Of a DNA stretch of 38,674 nucleotides, positions 16,384-23,998 are shown one piece after another (the stretch's first letter is position 1; each line of letters opens with the position of its first letter). This DNA comes from Chloroflexota bacterium. Lineage in GTDB: Bacteria > Chloroflexota > Anaerolineae > Anaerolineales > Villigracilaceae. The notes under the pieces are model-generated. The model saw only the letters and a list, made by a program, of their open reading frames with translations. It made no database searches and had not been told where the DNA came from. The stretch is from the NCBI GenBank assembly GCA_029782225.1, contig JAKOVF010000403.1, forward strand, positions 1 to 38,674. Reading direction: 5' to 3'. The translations under genes and the position numbers were made by a program.

Positions 16384-18371
16384 CACACCGCCACGCTCAA
16401 TTCGGGGACATGCTTGAGAAAAGTTTCGACTACCTGTGGGTCAAAGCGAACGCCGCTGTTCTCCCGAATATAATCGACTACCTTGGTGGTAGGCCATGCC
16501 CGACGATAAGGGCGGTTGCTGGTGAGTGCGTCCCACACATCTGCAACGGTAAAGATGCGCGCCGATAGCGGGATGAGATCGCCTTTCAGCCCGCGGGGGT
16601 AACCGCTGCCATCCCATCGCTCGTGATGGCAATATGGGATTTCCAGCGCATCCTTCAAATAGCCGATGGGGGTGAGCCAGTCATAGGCAAGCTGCGGATG
16701 CGTGCGCATGATCTTCCATTCTTCAGCGGTCAGCCGGGCAGGTTTCAGCAGAATGTTATCGGGCACACCCATCTTGCCAATATCGTGCAATAATGCTCCT
16801 CGGCGCATCGAGAGCAGATTCCGTTCATCCACGCTCATGGCGCTGGCGAGCTTGATGGTGGTCTCTGTCACGCGTAGAGTGTGACCTTCCGTCTCGCGAT
16901 CGCGTAGATCGAGCGCATGAGACCAGCCTTCGATGGTGGCATCGTAAGCCATCATCAGTTCAAAATTTGTGCGTTGGAGATTTTGGAACAGCACTGCGTT
17001 TTCAATGGCAATGGCAGTCTGACCGCCCAGGGTTTCCAGAAAAGCCAGCCATTCTGGGTCTGGGTTCAACGGCGAGCGATGGAAGATTTCCATCACACCT
17101 TTTACCTCGCCTTTGGCAATCAACGGCACTGCAAAATAGGAGACGAAGTCCTCGCTGCTCAATACCTGCCTTCGCACATATTTAGCGGACTCGGCTCCCA
17201 GGGCTAGCACGCGAACGGTCTGACGCTCCAGGACGGCCTGCCCGGCGTATCCATCACCAATACGGACTTCGACGTTCTCGATATCATGCGAATAAAAGCC
17301 GTGTCCTGCCACAAATTCAAGTCGACCCGTGCCCGGCTTGATGAGCAATACGTCGACCGCATCCACCTGGAGCTGTTTGATGATCTGATTGATCAGGATG
17401 TTGAGCGTGACTTGTAGATCAAATGTGTTGCTGATGACCAGATCAATCGCGCGCAGGGCATCGAGTCGTTCCAGTTGTTTGACTGTTTGCTCATGCAGCC
17501 TCATGCGCTGGATGGCATTCCCGCCGATCTCTGCCAGGGCCATGAGTAGACGCATCTGAGCGGGCGTGATCTCGCGCGGCAAATAGAGGTTGACACACAG
17601 GACGCCGACAACCAGCGCGTTGGATTGCAGCGGGACACATGCCCCTCCAATATCCTTCGCCACACGCTCGCGGTTGTAGTCGGTGACTCTCGGATCGCTC
17701 CGGAACTCGCGGCTGATGACCGCTTCGCCGGATTTCACCACCTGCCCGGGAATATCCTCACCAGGTTTGACAGAGGTGATCAGGCTGGCTTCCCGGCCGC
17801 GTTGCAGCATCAAATTGACCAGATGGTTGTGGGTGTCGTAGAGCCAGATACTGCCTGAATCTGTGCCGATGATTTCCAGTGCCTGGTCCAGCAAACTCCC
17901 CAACATTTCATCCAGTGTTTTGGCGACACGCATGGCCTGATTGGCAATGGCAATGACTTCCAGTTCGCGCTCGTGCTGCAGCCTTTCGCGTCTCATGGCT
18001 GTTTCCCGCAGCTCCCGCTCGATCGCGGGCACCAGCCGCGCCAGCTTGTCTTTGAGCAAAAAATCGTGCGCGCCGGCTTTCAAAGCCTCCACGGCTGTCT
18101 GCTCCTCGATGGTTCCGGAGACAATAATGAACGGAATATCCTGCCGACTTTGTTTCAGGATTTCCAGTGCGTGTTGTGCGCTGAATTTTGGCATCGAGTA
18201 ATCGCACAGAATCAGATCCCAGGTCTGATCCGTCAACGCCGAATTCATGTCATCCGAAGTCTGCACACGCCTGAAGTCCACTTCAAAGCCGCCGCGTTTC
18301 ACTTCGCGCAGGATGAGATTCGCGTCATCTTCGGAATCTTCAACAAAAAGGATTCGCAGTTTCTTATCCAT
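16383..18371 (-). CDS. Response regulator: receiver-GAF-GAF-HD-GYP phosphodiesterase
   Basis: The 662-aa protein starts at the ATG at 18371; a TTG one codon upstream is possible. It has a receiver domain (1-125) with EDSEDD and the phospho-acceptor Asp in LILCDYSM (about D57), two GAF domains (about 145-300 and 310-470) and a C-terminal HD-GYP domain (475-660). All HD-GYP marks are present: HDIGK (about 528-532), HHERWDGSGYPRGLKG (about 581-596) and ARIFTVADVWDAL. It should therefore hydrolyse cyclic di-GMP when signalled through phosphorylation or GAF ligands. It lies 8 bp downstream of the single-domain regulator and is probably co-transcribed with it and the kinase. Confidence 0.94.
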   Translation of the reverse strand: MDKKLRILFVEDSEDDANLILREVKRGGFEVDFRRVQTSDDMNSALTDQTWDLILCDYSMPKFSAQHALEILKQSRQDIPFIIVSGTIEEQTAVEALKAGAHDFLLKDKLARLVPAIERELRETAMRRERLQHERELEVIAIANQAMRVAKTLDEMLGSLLDQALEIIGTDSGSIWLYDTHNHLVNLMLQRGREASLITSVKPGEDIPGQVVKSGEAVISREFRSDPRVTDYNRERVAKDIGGACVPLQSNALVVGVLCVNLYLPREITPAQMRLLMALAEIGGNAIQRMRLHEQTVKQLERLDALRAIDLVISNTFDLQVTLNILINQIIKQLQVDAVDVLLIKPGTGRLEFVAGHGFYSHDIENVEVRIGDGYAGQAVLERQTVRVLALGAESAKYVRRQVLSSEDFVSYFAVPLIAKGEVKGVMEIFHRSPLNPDPEWLAFLETLGGQTAIAIENAVLFQNLQRTNFELMMAYDATIEGWSHALDLRDRETEGHTLRVTETTIKLASAMSVDERNLLSMRRGALLHDIGKMGVPDNILLKPARLTAEEWKIMRTHPQLAYDWLTPIGYLKDALEIPYCHHERWDGSGYPRGLKGDLIPLSARIFTVADVWDALTSNRPYRRAWPTTKVVDYIRENSGVRFDPQVVETFLKHVPELSVAV

Positions 18372-18379
18372 CAATACTT

Positions 18380-18820
18380 TTATTTAGGCGGCGCTTCGTT
18401 CAACACCAGCCAGTACAAGCCGAGTTGGCGCACCGCATCGACAAACTCGGTGAAATCCACAGGTTTGCGCACGTAGGAGTTGGCTCCCAGGCTATATCCT
18501 CGGATGCGGTCCTGGTCCTCCTTGGAGGATGTGAGGATCACAACGGGCAGCAGGTGAGTACTCTGGTCTTCACGAATGCGGCGCAGCACTTCAAGCCCGT
18601 CTACTTTCGGAAGCTTCAAATCCAGCAGAATCACCTCTGGTTTTTTGTGTGGATCACGGTCCGCATAAGCGCCGGTACAAAAGAGGAAATCCAGCGCCTC
18701 CGCGCCATCGCGCACCACGTACAGTTCGTTCCCAATGTTGTTTTTCCTGAGCGCCCGCAGTGTCAGGGCCTCATCGTCGGGGTTATCCTCAACAAGTAGA
18801 ATCATTTTTATCTCCGTCAT
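18380..18820 (-). CDS. Single-domain response regulator (Rcp1-like)
   Basis: The 146-aa protein is a lone receiver domain with no output domain. It shows the acidic pocket VEDNPDDEAL, the phospho-acceptor in VILLDLKLP (D67), the switch Thr/Ser in VVILTSSKE and Lys in SYVRKPVDF. The insertion RDPHKKPEV before strand 3 and the overall length are typical of Rcp1-like regulators that partner phytochrome-type or PAS kinases. The ATG at 18820 is used here; an ATG at 18805 has a good GGAG and is a real alternative. It lies between the kinase (15 bp upstream) and the HD-GYP regulator (8 bp downstream) and probably relays phosphate within the cassette. Confidence 0.94.
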   Translation of the reverse strand: MTEIKMILLVEDNPDDEALTLRALRKNNIGNELYVVRDGAEALDFLFCTGAYADRDPHKKPEVILLDLKLPKVDGLEVLRRIREDQSTHLLPVVILTSSKEDQDRIRGYSLGANSYVRKPVDFTEFVDAVRQLGLYWLVLNEAPPK

Positions 18821-18835
18821 TGGTTTCTCTCTCCC

Positions 18836-20467
18836 TCATAGTGTGAAGTAGAATGTTGCACCTTTTCCTTCCGCGCTTTGGGCCCAGATACGTCCCCCAT
18901 GAATATTGATGATGCGTTGTACCGTGGCAAGGCCCACACCGGTGCCGGGAAACTCGCTCATGGAATGCAGGCGCTGGAAGACCCCGAACAATTTGTCCAC
19001 ATAAGCCATATCAAAGCCGACGCCATTGTCCCGTACGTAGAACGTCCGCTCCTTGGTCCTGGCCTGCTGGCCGAACTCCACAATCGCTTTCTTCTGCTTG
19101 GAAGTGAATTTCCAGGCATTGCTGAGAAGGTTTTGAAGGGCGATGTGAAGCAGGTGTGGGTCGCCATCCACCATGAGGTCCGGGGTGATCGAAACCTCGA
19201 TCTGACGGTCTGGATAAGCTTCCTGTAAATCCCGGGTGATTTCCATGGCAATCGCGCTCAGATTGACAAACTTCGACTGCAAAGGCGCGCGCGTAATGCG
19301 CGACAGGTTCAACAGGTCGTCGATCAGGACTGCCATTCGTTGAGCGGCGGTCCGTACGCGTGTTAAGTGTTCGCGGCCTTCAGCAGGAAGGATCTCGCCA
19401 TAGTCTTCGAGCAGCGCCTGACTAAACCCATCGATGCTGCGCAGGGGAGCGCGCAGGTCGTGCGAGACCGAATAGCTGAAAGATTCAAGCTCCTTATTGG
19501 CGGCCTCCAGGCGCGCCGCGCGCTGTTTCAAATCCTCATTCAGTCTGCGGATCTGTTCCTCATTCTCTTTGCGCTGCGTCACATCCCGAATGGCCGCGCT
19601 GACCAGCAGGCCTTCCTCGCTTTCCAGCGGGCTGAGACTGATCTCAACCGGAAATTCACTTCCATCTTTGCGGACGCCGAAGAGCTCGAGGCCAATGCCC
19701 ATTGGGCGGGCAGGGTGCTCAACATAATATCCCTCGCGGTGTTTCAGATGCCTTTTTCGCAAGCGCTTCGGCACCAGAAGCTCCACGGACTGACCAATCA
19801 AGTCCTTCCGCGGATAATTGAACATTCTCTCCGTCTGCGAGTTAATGAGTTGGATATTCCCGTTGTTATCCACCACCAGCATGGCATCTGGTGCAGACTC
19901 AAGCAAGCCACGAAACTTTGCCTCCGCGCGTGTCTGCAATCCCATATCGCGCATGGCTGCCTGCTGCTCGCGGATCAGAATTTCCTTGGTTTCCAGGTAG
20001 CTCTCGCCAATCGTATCAAGGGCGATATCTATCGCCTTATCCATTGCACCGATGGCTGTCAGCAGCCGCTCGGGAGATTTGCCATAGGACTGCTTCATTA
20101 ACGGCAGAACAAAGCTGCGAAACGCGGTGACGATTTCAAACCAGGCATGAAAACTCAACCCTGCCTTCGCGTAGAACATACCCTGCTGTTGAAGGTTCTC
20201 CAGATAGGGCTGCCATTCCTGCTGCAGAAACGCGCGGCGCTGTAAATTAAGGCTGACGCCGTCTTCATCCGGCGCGGGCTGCCGGGCCGGGTTCTTCAGG
20301 ATAAATTGAAATGCCGGGCTATTGACGGCCATACGGAGCAGTTCGTCGTTGATCTCCTGGCGATGTGCCTCATAGATGTTCCAATAGTCTTCCAGTCCCT
20401 TTTGCTCATCAGATGTAAATTCTGGAATCCGCTGGTTTGAGATTGAAGTGCCAGATGAATCGGCCAT
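18836..20467 (-). CDS. Histidine kinase with globin-like N-terminal sensor and PAS domain
   Basis: The protein has 543 aa and no membrane helix, so it is cytoplasmic. Residues 20-175 are all helical and resemble the globin-coupled-sensor or RsbR-type fold (FYAKAGLSFHAWFEIVTAF). At the place where heme globins have the proximal His there is Tyr99, so heme binding is doubtful. A PAS domain follows (184-300; SAPDAMLVVDNNG, VRKDGSEFPVEISLSPLE), then a short coiled coil. The HisKA box is SYSVSHDLRAPLRSIDGF (about H336), and the ATPase boxes are NLLSNAWKFT, VRDNGVGFDM and GTGVGLATVQRII. GAGGAG before the ATG supports the start. It heads the three-gene signalling cassette. Confidence 0.92.
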   Translation of the reverse strand: MADSSGTSISNQRIPEFTSDEQKGLEDYWNIYEAHRQEINDELLRMAVNSPAFQFILKNPARQPAPDEDGVSLNLQRRAFLQQEWQPYLENLQQQGMFYAKAGLSFHAWFEIVTAFRSFVLPLMKQSYGKSPERLLTAIGAMDKAIDIALDTIGESYLETKEILIREQQAAMRDMGLQTRAEAKFRGLLESAPDAMLVVDNNGNIQLINSQTERMFNYPRKDLIGQSVELLVPKRLRKRHLKHREGYYVEHPARPMGIGLELFGVRKDGSEFPVEISLSPLESEEGLLVSAAIRDVTQRKENEEQIRRLNEDLKQRAARLEAANKELESFSYSVSHDLRAPLRSIDGFSQALLEDYGEILPAEGREHLTRVRTAAQRMAVLIDDLLNLSRITRAPLQSKFVNLSAIAMEITRDLQEAYPDRQIEVSITPDLMVDGDPHLLHIALQNLLSNAWKFTSKQKKAIVEFGQQARTKERTFYVRDNGVGFDMAYVDKLFGVFQRLHSMSEFPGTGVGLATVQRIINIHGGRIWAQSAEGKGATFYFTL

Positions 20468-20773
20468 TTTGCTCCTCTACACCCATGAGATGGAAAACGG
20501 TAATAATACCTGTCGTGCTGGAGCCATTTTCATCGCAAACGGAGTTCCCCGTGCCTCTCCGCCCTTCAAAACCGTGTTCCTCTGTCTCTTGGTATCTAAA
20601 GTGTTGTAAATAGGACTAAATATGTCCGATAATTTTAGACTATACAACCTTTCGAAAATTAAATCAAGGGTGGGAGGAATTGCCTGGAAGCCTGACTGGA
20701 AATCGACCTCAGAGTGCGCAATAATCAACAAGAATAGGAGTTAACGCCTCCTGCGCGCTGATAGCTGTCCCCG
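20468..20773. other. 306-bp intergenic region upstream of the kinase gene
   Basis: No gene was found. The AT-rich part (20600-20650) holds a spaced dyad, GTTGTA (20603-20608) and TACAAC (20643-20648), enclosing a second dyad GGAC/GTCC around 20613-20627. These could be regulator sites for the signalling cassette, whose promoter must lie here. At the far end, 20740-20760, a weak AGGAG/CTCCT hairpin may terminate the NTF2-like gene on the minus strand. Confidence 0.35.
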
Positions 20774-21157
20774 TTATCTTGCGCCCTTCCATTCAACCCA
20801 CTGTCTTCGCCATTCGGGCGCGTCAAAAGCTTCAGGCCAAAATTCCAGCTGTTTCCAGATTTTCCCGTCGCGGACAGTGGAAAACGTGATGACGCGGTCC
20901 TGTCTTTGGCCGTCCGTCACGAGTACGTCGGTAACAACCATGTCTCCCTCGGTCACAATCTGTTGGATGGTGAACTGCCATTTCCCGGCTGCCGGATAGT
21001 GGGAATTGATTGCAGCAAAATGATCCTGCCCTCGGATCCGTTCACCGGATTGCGGCCACTCCAGCACGTACTCGTCATGCAGAAGCCGGGCCGCCGCGTA
21101 AAAATCATTGGTCCCCATCATGGACCAGAAATTCTCAACAATTTGTCTGCTGCTCAT
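20774..21157 (-). CDS. SnoaL/NTF2-like domain protein
   Basis: The 127-aa protein begins at the ATG at 21157; a TTG at 21163 would overlap the upstream stop codon. It has the cone-shaped NTF2-like pattern: SRQIVENFWSMMGTNDFYAA, then LLHDEYVLEWPQSGERIRG, then HFAAINSHYPAAGKWQFTIQ, and three long beta strands ending in GKIWKQLEFWPEAFDAPEW. SnoaL-like proteins act as small isomerases, cyclases or binding proteins; no substrate can be named. It is the last gene of the minus-strand run and starts 2 bp after the methyltransferase gene, so translation is probably coupled. Confidence 0.85.
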   Translation of the reverse strand: MSSRQIVENFWSMMGTNDFYAAARLLHDEYVLEWPQSGERIRGQDHFAAINSHYPAAGKWQFTIQQIVTEGDMVVTDVLVTDGQRQDRVITFSTVRDGKIWKQLEFWPEAFDAPEWRRQWVEWKGAR

Positions 21158-21159
21158 AG

Positions 21160-22179
21160 TCAATGCCTCTCATCTTTGCGCTTTACTCTTAGCACAGCGA
21201 TCTTGGTCGAATGATTGAATGGGGCAGGATCTGTGATGGGATGCCCGCTGCGCGTTTCGGGATAGCCTGTGAAATCTTCCGGAACCGAGATCATTTGCAC
21301 GATTTTGAGATACCCATCTGTGCATAATTCTTCGAGGGAAGAAAGATATTCCTGCCCGCTTACATATAAGGCGTTGTTGATCGCCACGAGATATCCGCCA
21401 TCGGCGATGAGCGGGCGCACTTTGTTGATCAGACGTGCGCTGTCCTGTTCCTGGTCCACTCTGCCTTTGGATGTGGTTGAGAAGAACGGAGGATCGATCA
21501 GCACGCAATCGAAAAGTTCTCTTGTGTGTTTAAGCCTGCCGATCAGTGTAAAAAAGTCCGTTGTGACAAAATCCTGTTTATGGACAGGGAAACCGTTCAG
21601 TGTGTAGGAGGTTTTTGCCACGTTTAGGAATTGACGGTTGAGATCATGCTGTAGCACACGCTTTGCACCGCCTGCCAGAGCTGCAACCCCGAGGCTGCCT
21701 GTATAAGCGAAAGTGTTCAGCACTGTTTGATCCCGGAGGTTCTCCATGAGCCATTTTCGCAAATTTCGCGTATCGAGGTAAAGGCTCGTATCGCGGTTCA
21801 TGATCAGGTCAACGGAATACCAAATTCCATGCTCTTTGATCTTTCGATCAGGAGACTCACCAAAGATGAGTTGACCTCGCTTTTCCTGCGGTGTTTTTCC
21901 GTTCCTCAGTTTCAAAACTGCTGCGCGTAGCCACTCGATCGTAAGAGGATGAGATTGAATAAACGCCAGTGCTTCGCTTGCCAGTGCCTGTCCTCCTTCT
22001 GGTTCATCAGCGTAATTATGAATCACCAGGGTCCTCGCGTAAAGATCGATCACGAGGTCCGGGTTGCCTTCTGTGAATCCATTGAAGAGGCGGAAAGCTG
22101 ATTCGTGGCGGGAGTCAAACAAAGCCACGCGGGAGGCGATGGCTTTTTCCAGCAGGAGACGGATGGATTCAGATGTCAT
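21160..22179 (-). CDS. RlmI-like class I SAM-dependent methyltransferase
   Basis: The 339-aa protein resembles 23S rRNA cytosine C5 methyltransferases of the RlmI/RlmK group but lacks the N-terminal PUA domain. The central domain shows RLFNGFTEGNPDLVIDLYAR, and ESPDRKIKEHGIWYSVDLIM follows. The SAM site is VLNTFAYTGSLGVAALAGGA with Asp in VLQHDLN; the catalytic motif is CVLIDPPFFS. The substrate is probably rRNA, but other RNA is possible without a PUA domain. The gene overlaps the upstream 80-aa gene by 11 bp and is followed closely by the NTF2-like gene. Confidence 0.85.
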   Translation of the reverse strand: MTSESIRLLLEKAIASRVALFDSRHESAFRLFNGFTEGNPDLVIDLYARTLVIHNYADEPEGGQALASEALAFIQSHPLTIEWLRAAVLKLRNGKTPQEKRGQLIFGESPDRKIKEHGIWYSVDLIMNRDTSLYLDTRNLRKWLMENLRDQTVLNTFAYTGSLGVAALAGGAKRVLQHDLNRQFLNVAKTSYTLNGFPVHKQDFVTTDFFTLIGRLKHTRELFDCVLIDPPFFSTTSKGRVDQEQDSARLINKVRPLIADGGYLVAINNALYVSGQEYLSSLEELCTDGYLKIVQMISVPEDFTGYPETRSGHPITDPAPFNHSTKIAVLRVKRKDERH

Positions 22180-22411
22180 TCTTGTCCGCAGTTGACCCGA
22201 TCCTCTGTATATTCTTTGGATTCAGCACCGAGATCTGGTTGATCCTCAGGGCCTCCTGGGCCGCTTTGTCCAGTTCAACCCAGTAGAAACTTCGGTGCTC
22301 CGAGTATGGCTCGATCCTGAAGACCGTCCCCTCATACCAGCCTTCTTTTGATCCAAATTTGGCATCGAGGCGAATCCTCACGCGGTCACCGAGACGGATG
22401 GTCTGAGTCAT
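22169..22411 (-). CDS. Small SH3-like beta-barrel protein, unknown function
   Basis: The 80-aa protein has a strand-rich pattern, IRLGDRVRIRLDAKFGSKEG, then YEGTVFRIEPYS and RSFYWVELDK, that looks like a KOW/SH3-type barrel. Proteins with this fold often bind RNA or partner proteins. The 3' end overlaps the methyltransferase gene by 11 bp, which suggests coupled expression and perhaps a shared RNA-related role (inference). No known family could be named with confidence. Confidence 0.7.
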   Translation of the reverse strand: MTQTIRLGDRVRIRLDAKFGSKEGWYEGTVFRIEPYSEHRSFYWVELDKAAQEALRINQISVLNPKNIQRIGSTADKNDI

Positions 22412-22414
22412 GCT

Positions 22415-22594
22415 CTATTCACGATGTGCCCAAATCAAAACGCCAACGCCAACGACGATCAGGATGATGCCGTTGCGCGCCCAGACGGGATCGCCGCTCA
22501 TAAAACTGCCGGGCAGAACGTTGATTCCCTGCAGGAGAAATACTCCTCCGGCGACGATCAATAAAGCCGCGATGATTCTCGATAAACTCTTCAT
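22415..22594 (-). CDS. 59-aa two-helix membrane protein
   Basis: This small gene is supported by GAGGG before the ATG at 22594, tight spacing to both neighbours (13 bp and 3 bp) and its sequence. Two hydrophobic helices (about 5-22 and 43-56) flank the loop INVLPGSFMSGDPVWARNG. The 'QGxNVLPGSFMxG' loop is a pattern I recognise from short conserved bacterial membrane proteins of unknown function. Both ends are short, ending in HRE. Confidence 0.78.
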   Translation of the reverse strand: MKSLSRIIAALLIVAGGVFLLQGINVLPGSFMSGDPVWARNGIILIVVGVGVLIWAHRE

Positions 22595-22607
22595 AATTTC
22601 CCTCGAT

Positions 22608-23027
22608 CTACCAGCCGCGCAGGGCAGTGGGGGTGACGCGGATCGCCGCGGAATACTTCTGGCTGAATTCTTCCGGACTCATTCCCAGGTCGGCGATGCC
22701 CTTTTCATATTTTTTGAAATACGCTGATACCTGGTGGGCCGGGCCGACATTGCTATCCACCTCGGCTTTACCAATAAAAACGACCACATCCTGGTCACCT
22801 GTTTTGTCGGTGTTGAAATGCAGGGATACGCGTGGATGCTGCGTCAAATGAAGGACCTTGTGCGCCTGTGGTTCGCTAAAAATGAGGAACGAATCATCCT
22901 CCCAGATGAACCAGACCGGTCGCGGCTGCGGCGCGAGCTTTGAGTCAACTGTGGTCAGCCAGATGACGTATTCATCTTCGATCAGACGCTTTGCTTTGCG
23001 TTCCAGTTGTGCTTTCTCGTCATTCAT
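22608..23027 (-). CDS. PPOX-class (F420-dependent type) flavin-fold protein
   Basis: The 139-aa protein has the split-barrel flavin-binding fold of the pyridoxamine-phosphate oxidase-like superfamily: EDEYVIWLTTVDSKLAPQPR, then PVWFIWEDDSFLIFSEPQAH and KVLHLTQHPRVSLHFN. The end VTPTALRGW is typical of the small F420-dependent-reductase-like group also known from mycobacteria (Rv3369-like). The cofactor may be F420 or FMN; the sequence cannot decide. It starts 6 bp after the aminopeptidase gene and is likely in the same operon. Confidence 0.88.
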   Translation of the reverse strand: MNDEKAQLERKAKRLIEDEYVIWLTTVDSKLAPQPRPVWFIWEDDSFLIFSEPQAHKVLHLTQHPRVSLHFNTDKTGDQDVVVFIGKAEVDSNVGPAHQVSAYFKKYEKGIADLGMSPEEFSQKYSAAIRVTPTALRGW

Positions 23028-23033
23028 TGCCGT

Positions 23034-23858
23034 CTACCTTGCCAGCGCCAGCAGCGTGCGAAACGCGCGGTAGATGGTCAGCATATCGTCTGCGGTGTAT
23101 GTCACTCGCCTGTCTGTCCCGCGCTGCGCGCCCGGCATGATGGCCGCATTATCTGCCATTTCAGATTGAATAAACTGGATCTCCATGTGAATCGGTGTCG
23201 TGACCTTGAACGGCTTCGGCCCTTTTCCATCTTCGAGTTGCAGCACAGCGTGTTGCGAGGCCCCTTCAATTAATCCGGCTGTGACCGAGGGCGGCAAGCA
23301 CTCGGCTGACTTGCGGCTGAGGGCTTTCTTGACCTGTGCTGTTTCGATTTGATTGCCGAAGAATTCCCTGACCTCCGCACATAGAGTCTGATCTCCTGAA
23401 GCCATAATGACGGGCACATCAAAATGACCGCAGACCGCTCCGTTCAGGCCTGACTCTCCGAAGGCCCGGTCATTAATCCACAGCCCGGAAACGCGCTCGT
23501 CAGACCAGGTGTGGTCGAGGATGCCGTGGACCGCGCCCATGCGCGCATGATAGCCCACGAACATCACGCCGTTCACGCCCTGATCCACGCCTTCAACCAT
23601 CGAGAGTTCGGAGGGTGCACCGGCGAGCAAAACTGCACGCGGGTCAAGCTCTTCGAGTAGGATATTAGTGTCCGTGTTGTGCCCGTCTTTGACCAGGACA
23701 GAGGTCGCGCCACCTGCGAAAGCGCCGCGCACGGCAGCATTTACATCGTTTGTCATCAGCTTGCGAAAGCGCGCATACTCATCATGATCGGGATTCACCT
23801 GATCCCAGTTCGTGACGCCGGTAATTCCTTCCATGTCCGCGGCGATAAGGATTTTCAT
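23034..23858 (-). CDS. M55-family D-aminopeptidase (DppA-like)
   Basis: The 274-aa protein starts at the ATG at 23858 after AAGGAG. The N-terminus MKILIAADMEGITGVTNWDQ is the M55 signature, with Asp and Glu as metal ligands. Other marks are VLVKDGHNTDTNILLEEL, VMFVGYHARMG and HTWSDERVSGLWIND. DppA of Bacillus subtilis is a zinc D-aminopeptidase forming a self-compartmentalising decamer that cuts D-Ala-containing peptides; a similar role in peptidoglycan peptide use is likely. No dipeptide transporter is nearby. The leader contains a long inverted repeat (23873-23931). Confidence 0.9.
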   Translation of the reverse strand: MKILIAADMEGITGVTNWDQVNPDHDEYARFRKLMTNDVNAAVRGAFAGGATSVLVKDGHNTDTNILLEELDPRAVLLAGAPSELSMVEGVDQGVNGVMFVGYHARMGAVHGILDHTWSDERVSGLWINDRAFGESGLNGAVCGHFDVPVIMASGDQTLCAEVREFFGNQIETAQVKKALSRKSAECLPPSVTAGLIEGASQHAVLQLEDGKGPKPFKVTTPIHMEIQFIQSEMADNAAIMPGAQRGTDRRVTYTADDMLTIYRAFRTLLALAR

Positions 23859-23872
23859 ATGACTCCTTGTTG

Positions 23873-23931
23873 AAACGTCCCGCTGGTTCATTCAATGGAC
23901 GAGGCCCTACTGGAAAACCTGCGGGACGTTT
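23873..23931. repeat. 59-bp inverted repeat in the leader of the DppA-like gene
   Basis: The arms 23873-23888 and 23916-23931 match over 15 of 16 positions (core AAACGTCCCGC, 11 bp perfect) around a 27-nt spacer. It lies between the LysM-gene terminator and the DppA-like start codon, only about 14 bp before that codon, with the AAGGAG site right beside it. No T tail is seen in the minus direction. Confidence 0.8.
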
Positions 23932-23935
23932 TAGA

Positions 23936-23969
23936 TAAAAATATCGGAGGCCTTCCAGCCTCCGATATT
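23936..23969 (-). terminator. Intrinsic terminator of the LysM protein gene
   Basis: A perfect 12-bp stem (23940-23951 with 23958-23969) encloses a 6-nt loop. On the minus strand it runs into a T-rich stretch (ATTTTTATC). It lies 30 bp after the stop codon. Confidence 0.9.
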
Positions 23970-23998
23970 ATAAAAGCTATTGCTCGAAATTCAGAACC

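Noticed and set aside
16383..20467. Phytochrome-based light sensing in the kinase cassette
   Set aside because: No phytochrome PHY domain or bilin-binding Cys motif was seen in the kinase; only the response regulator is of the Rcp1 style.
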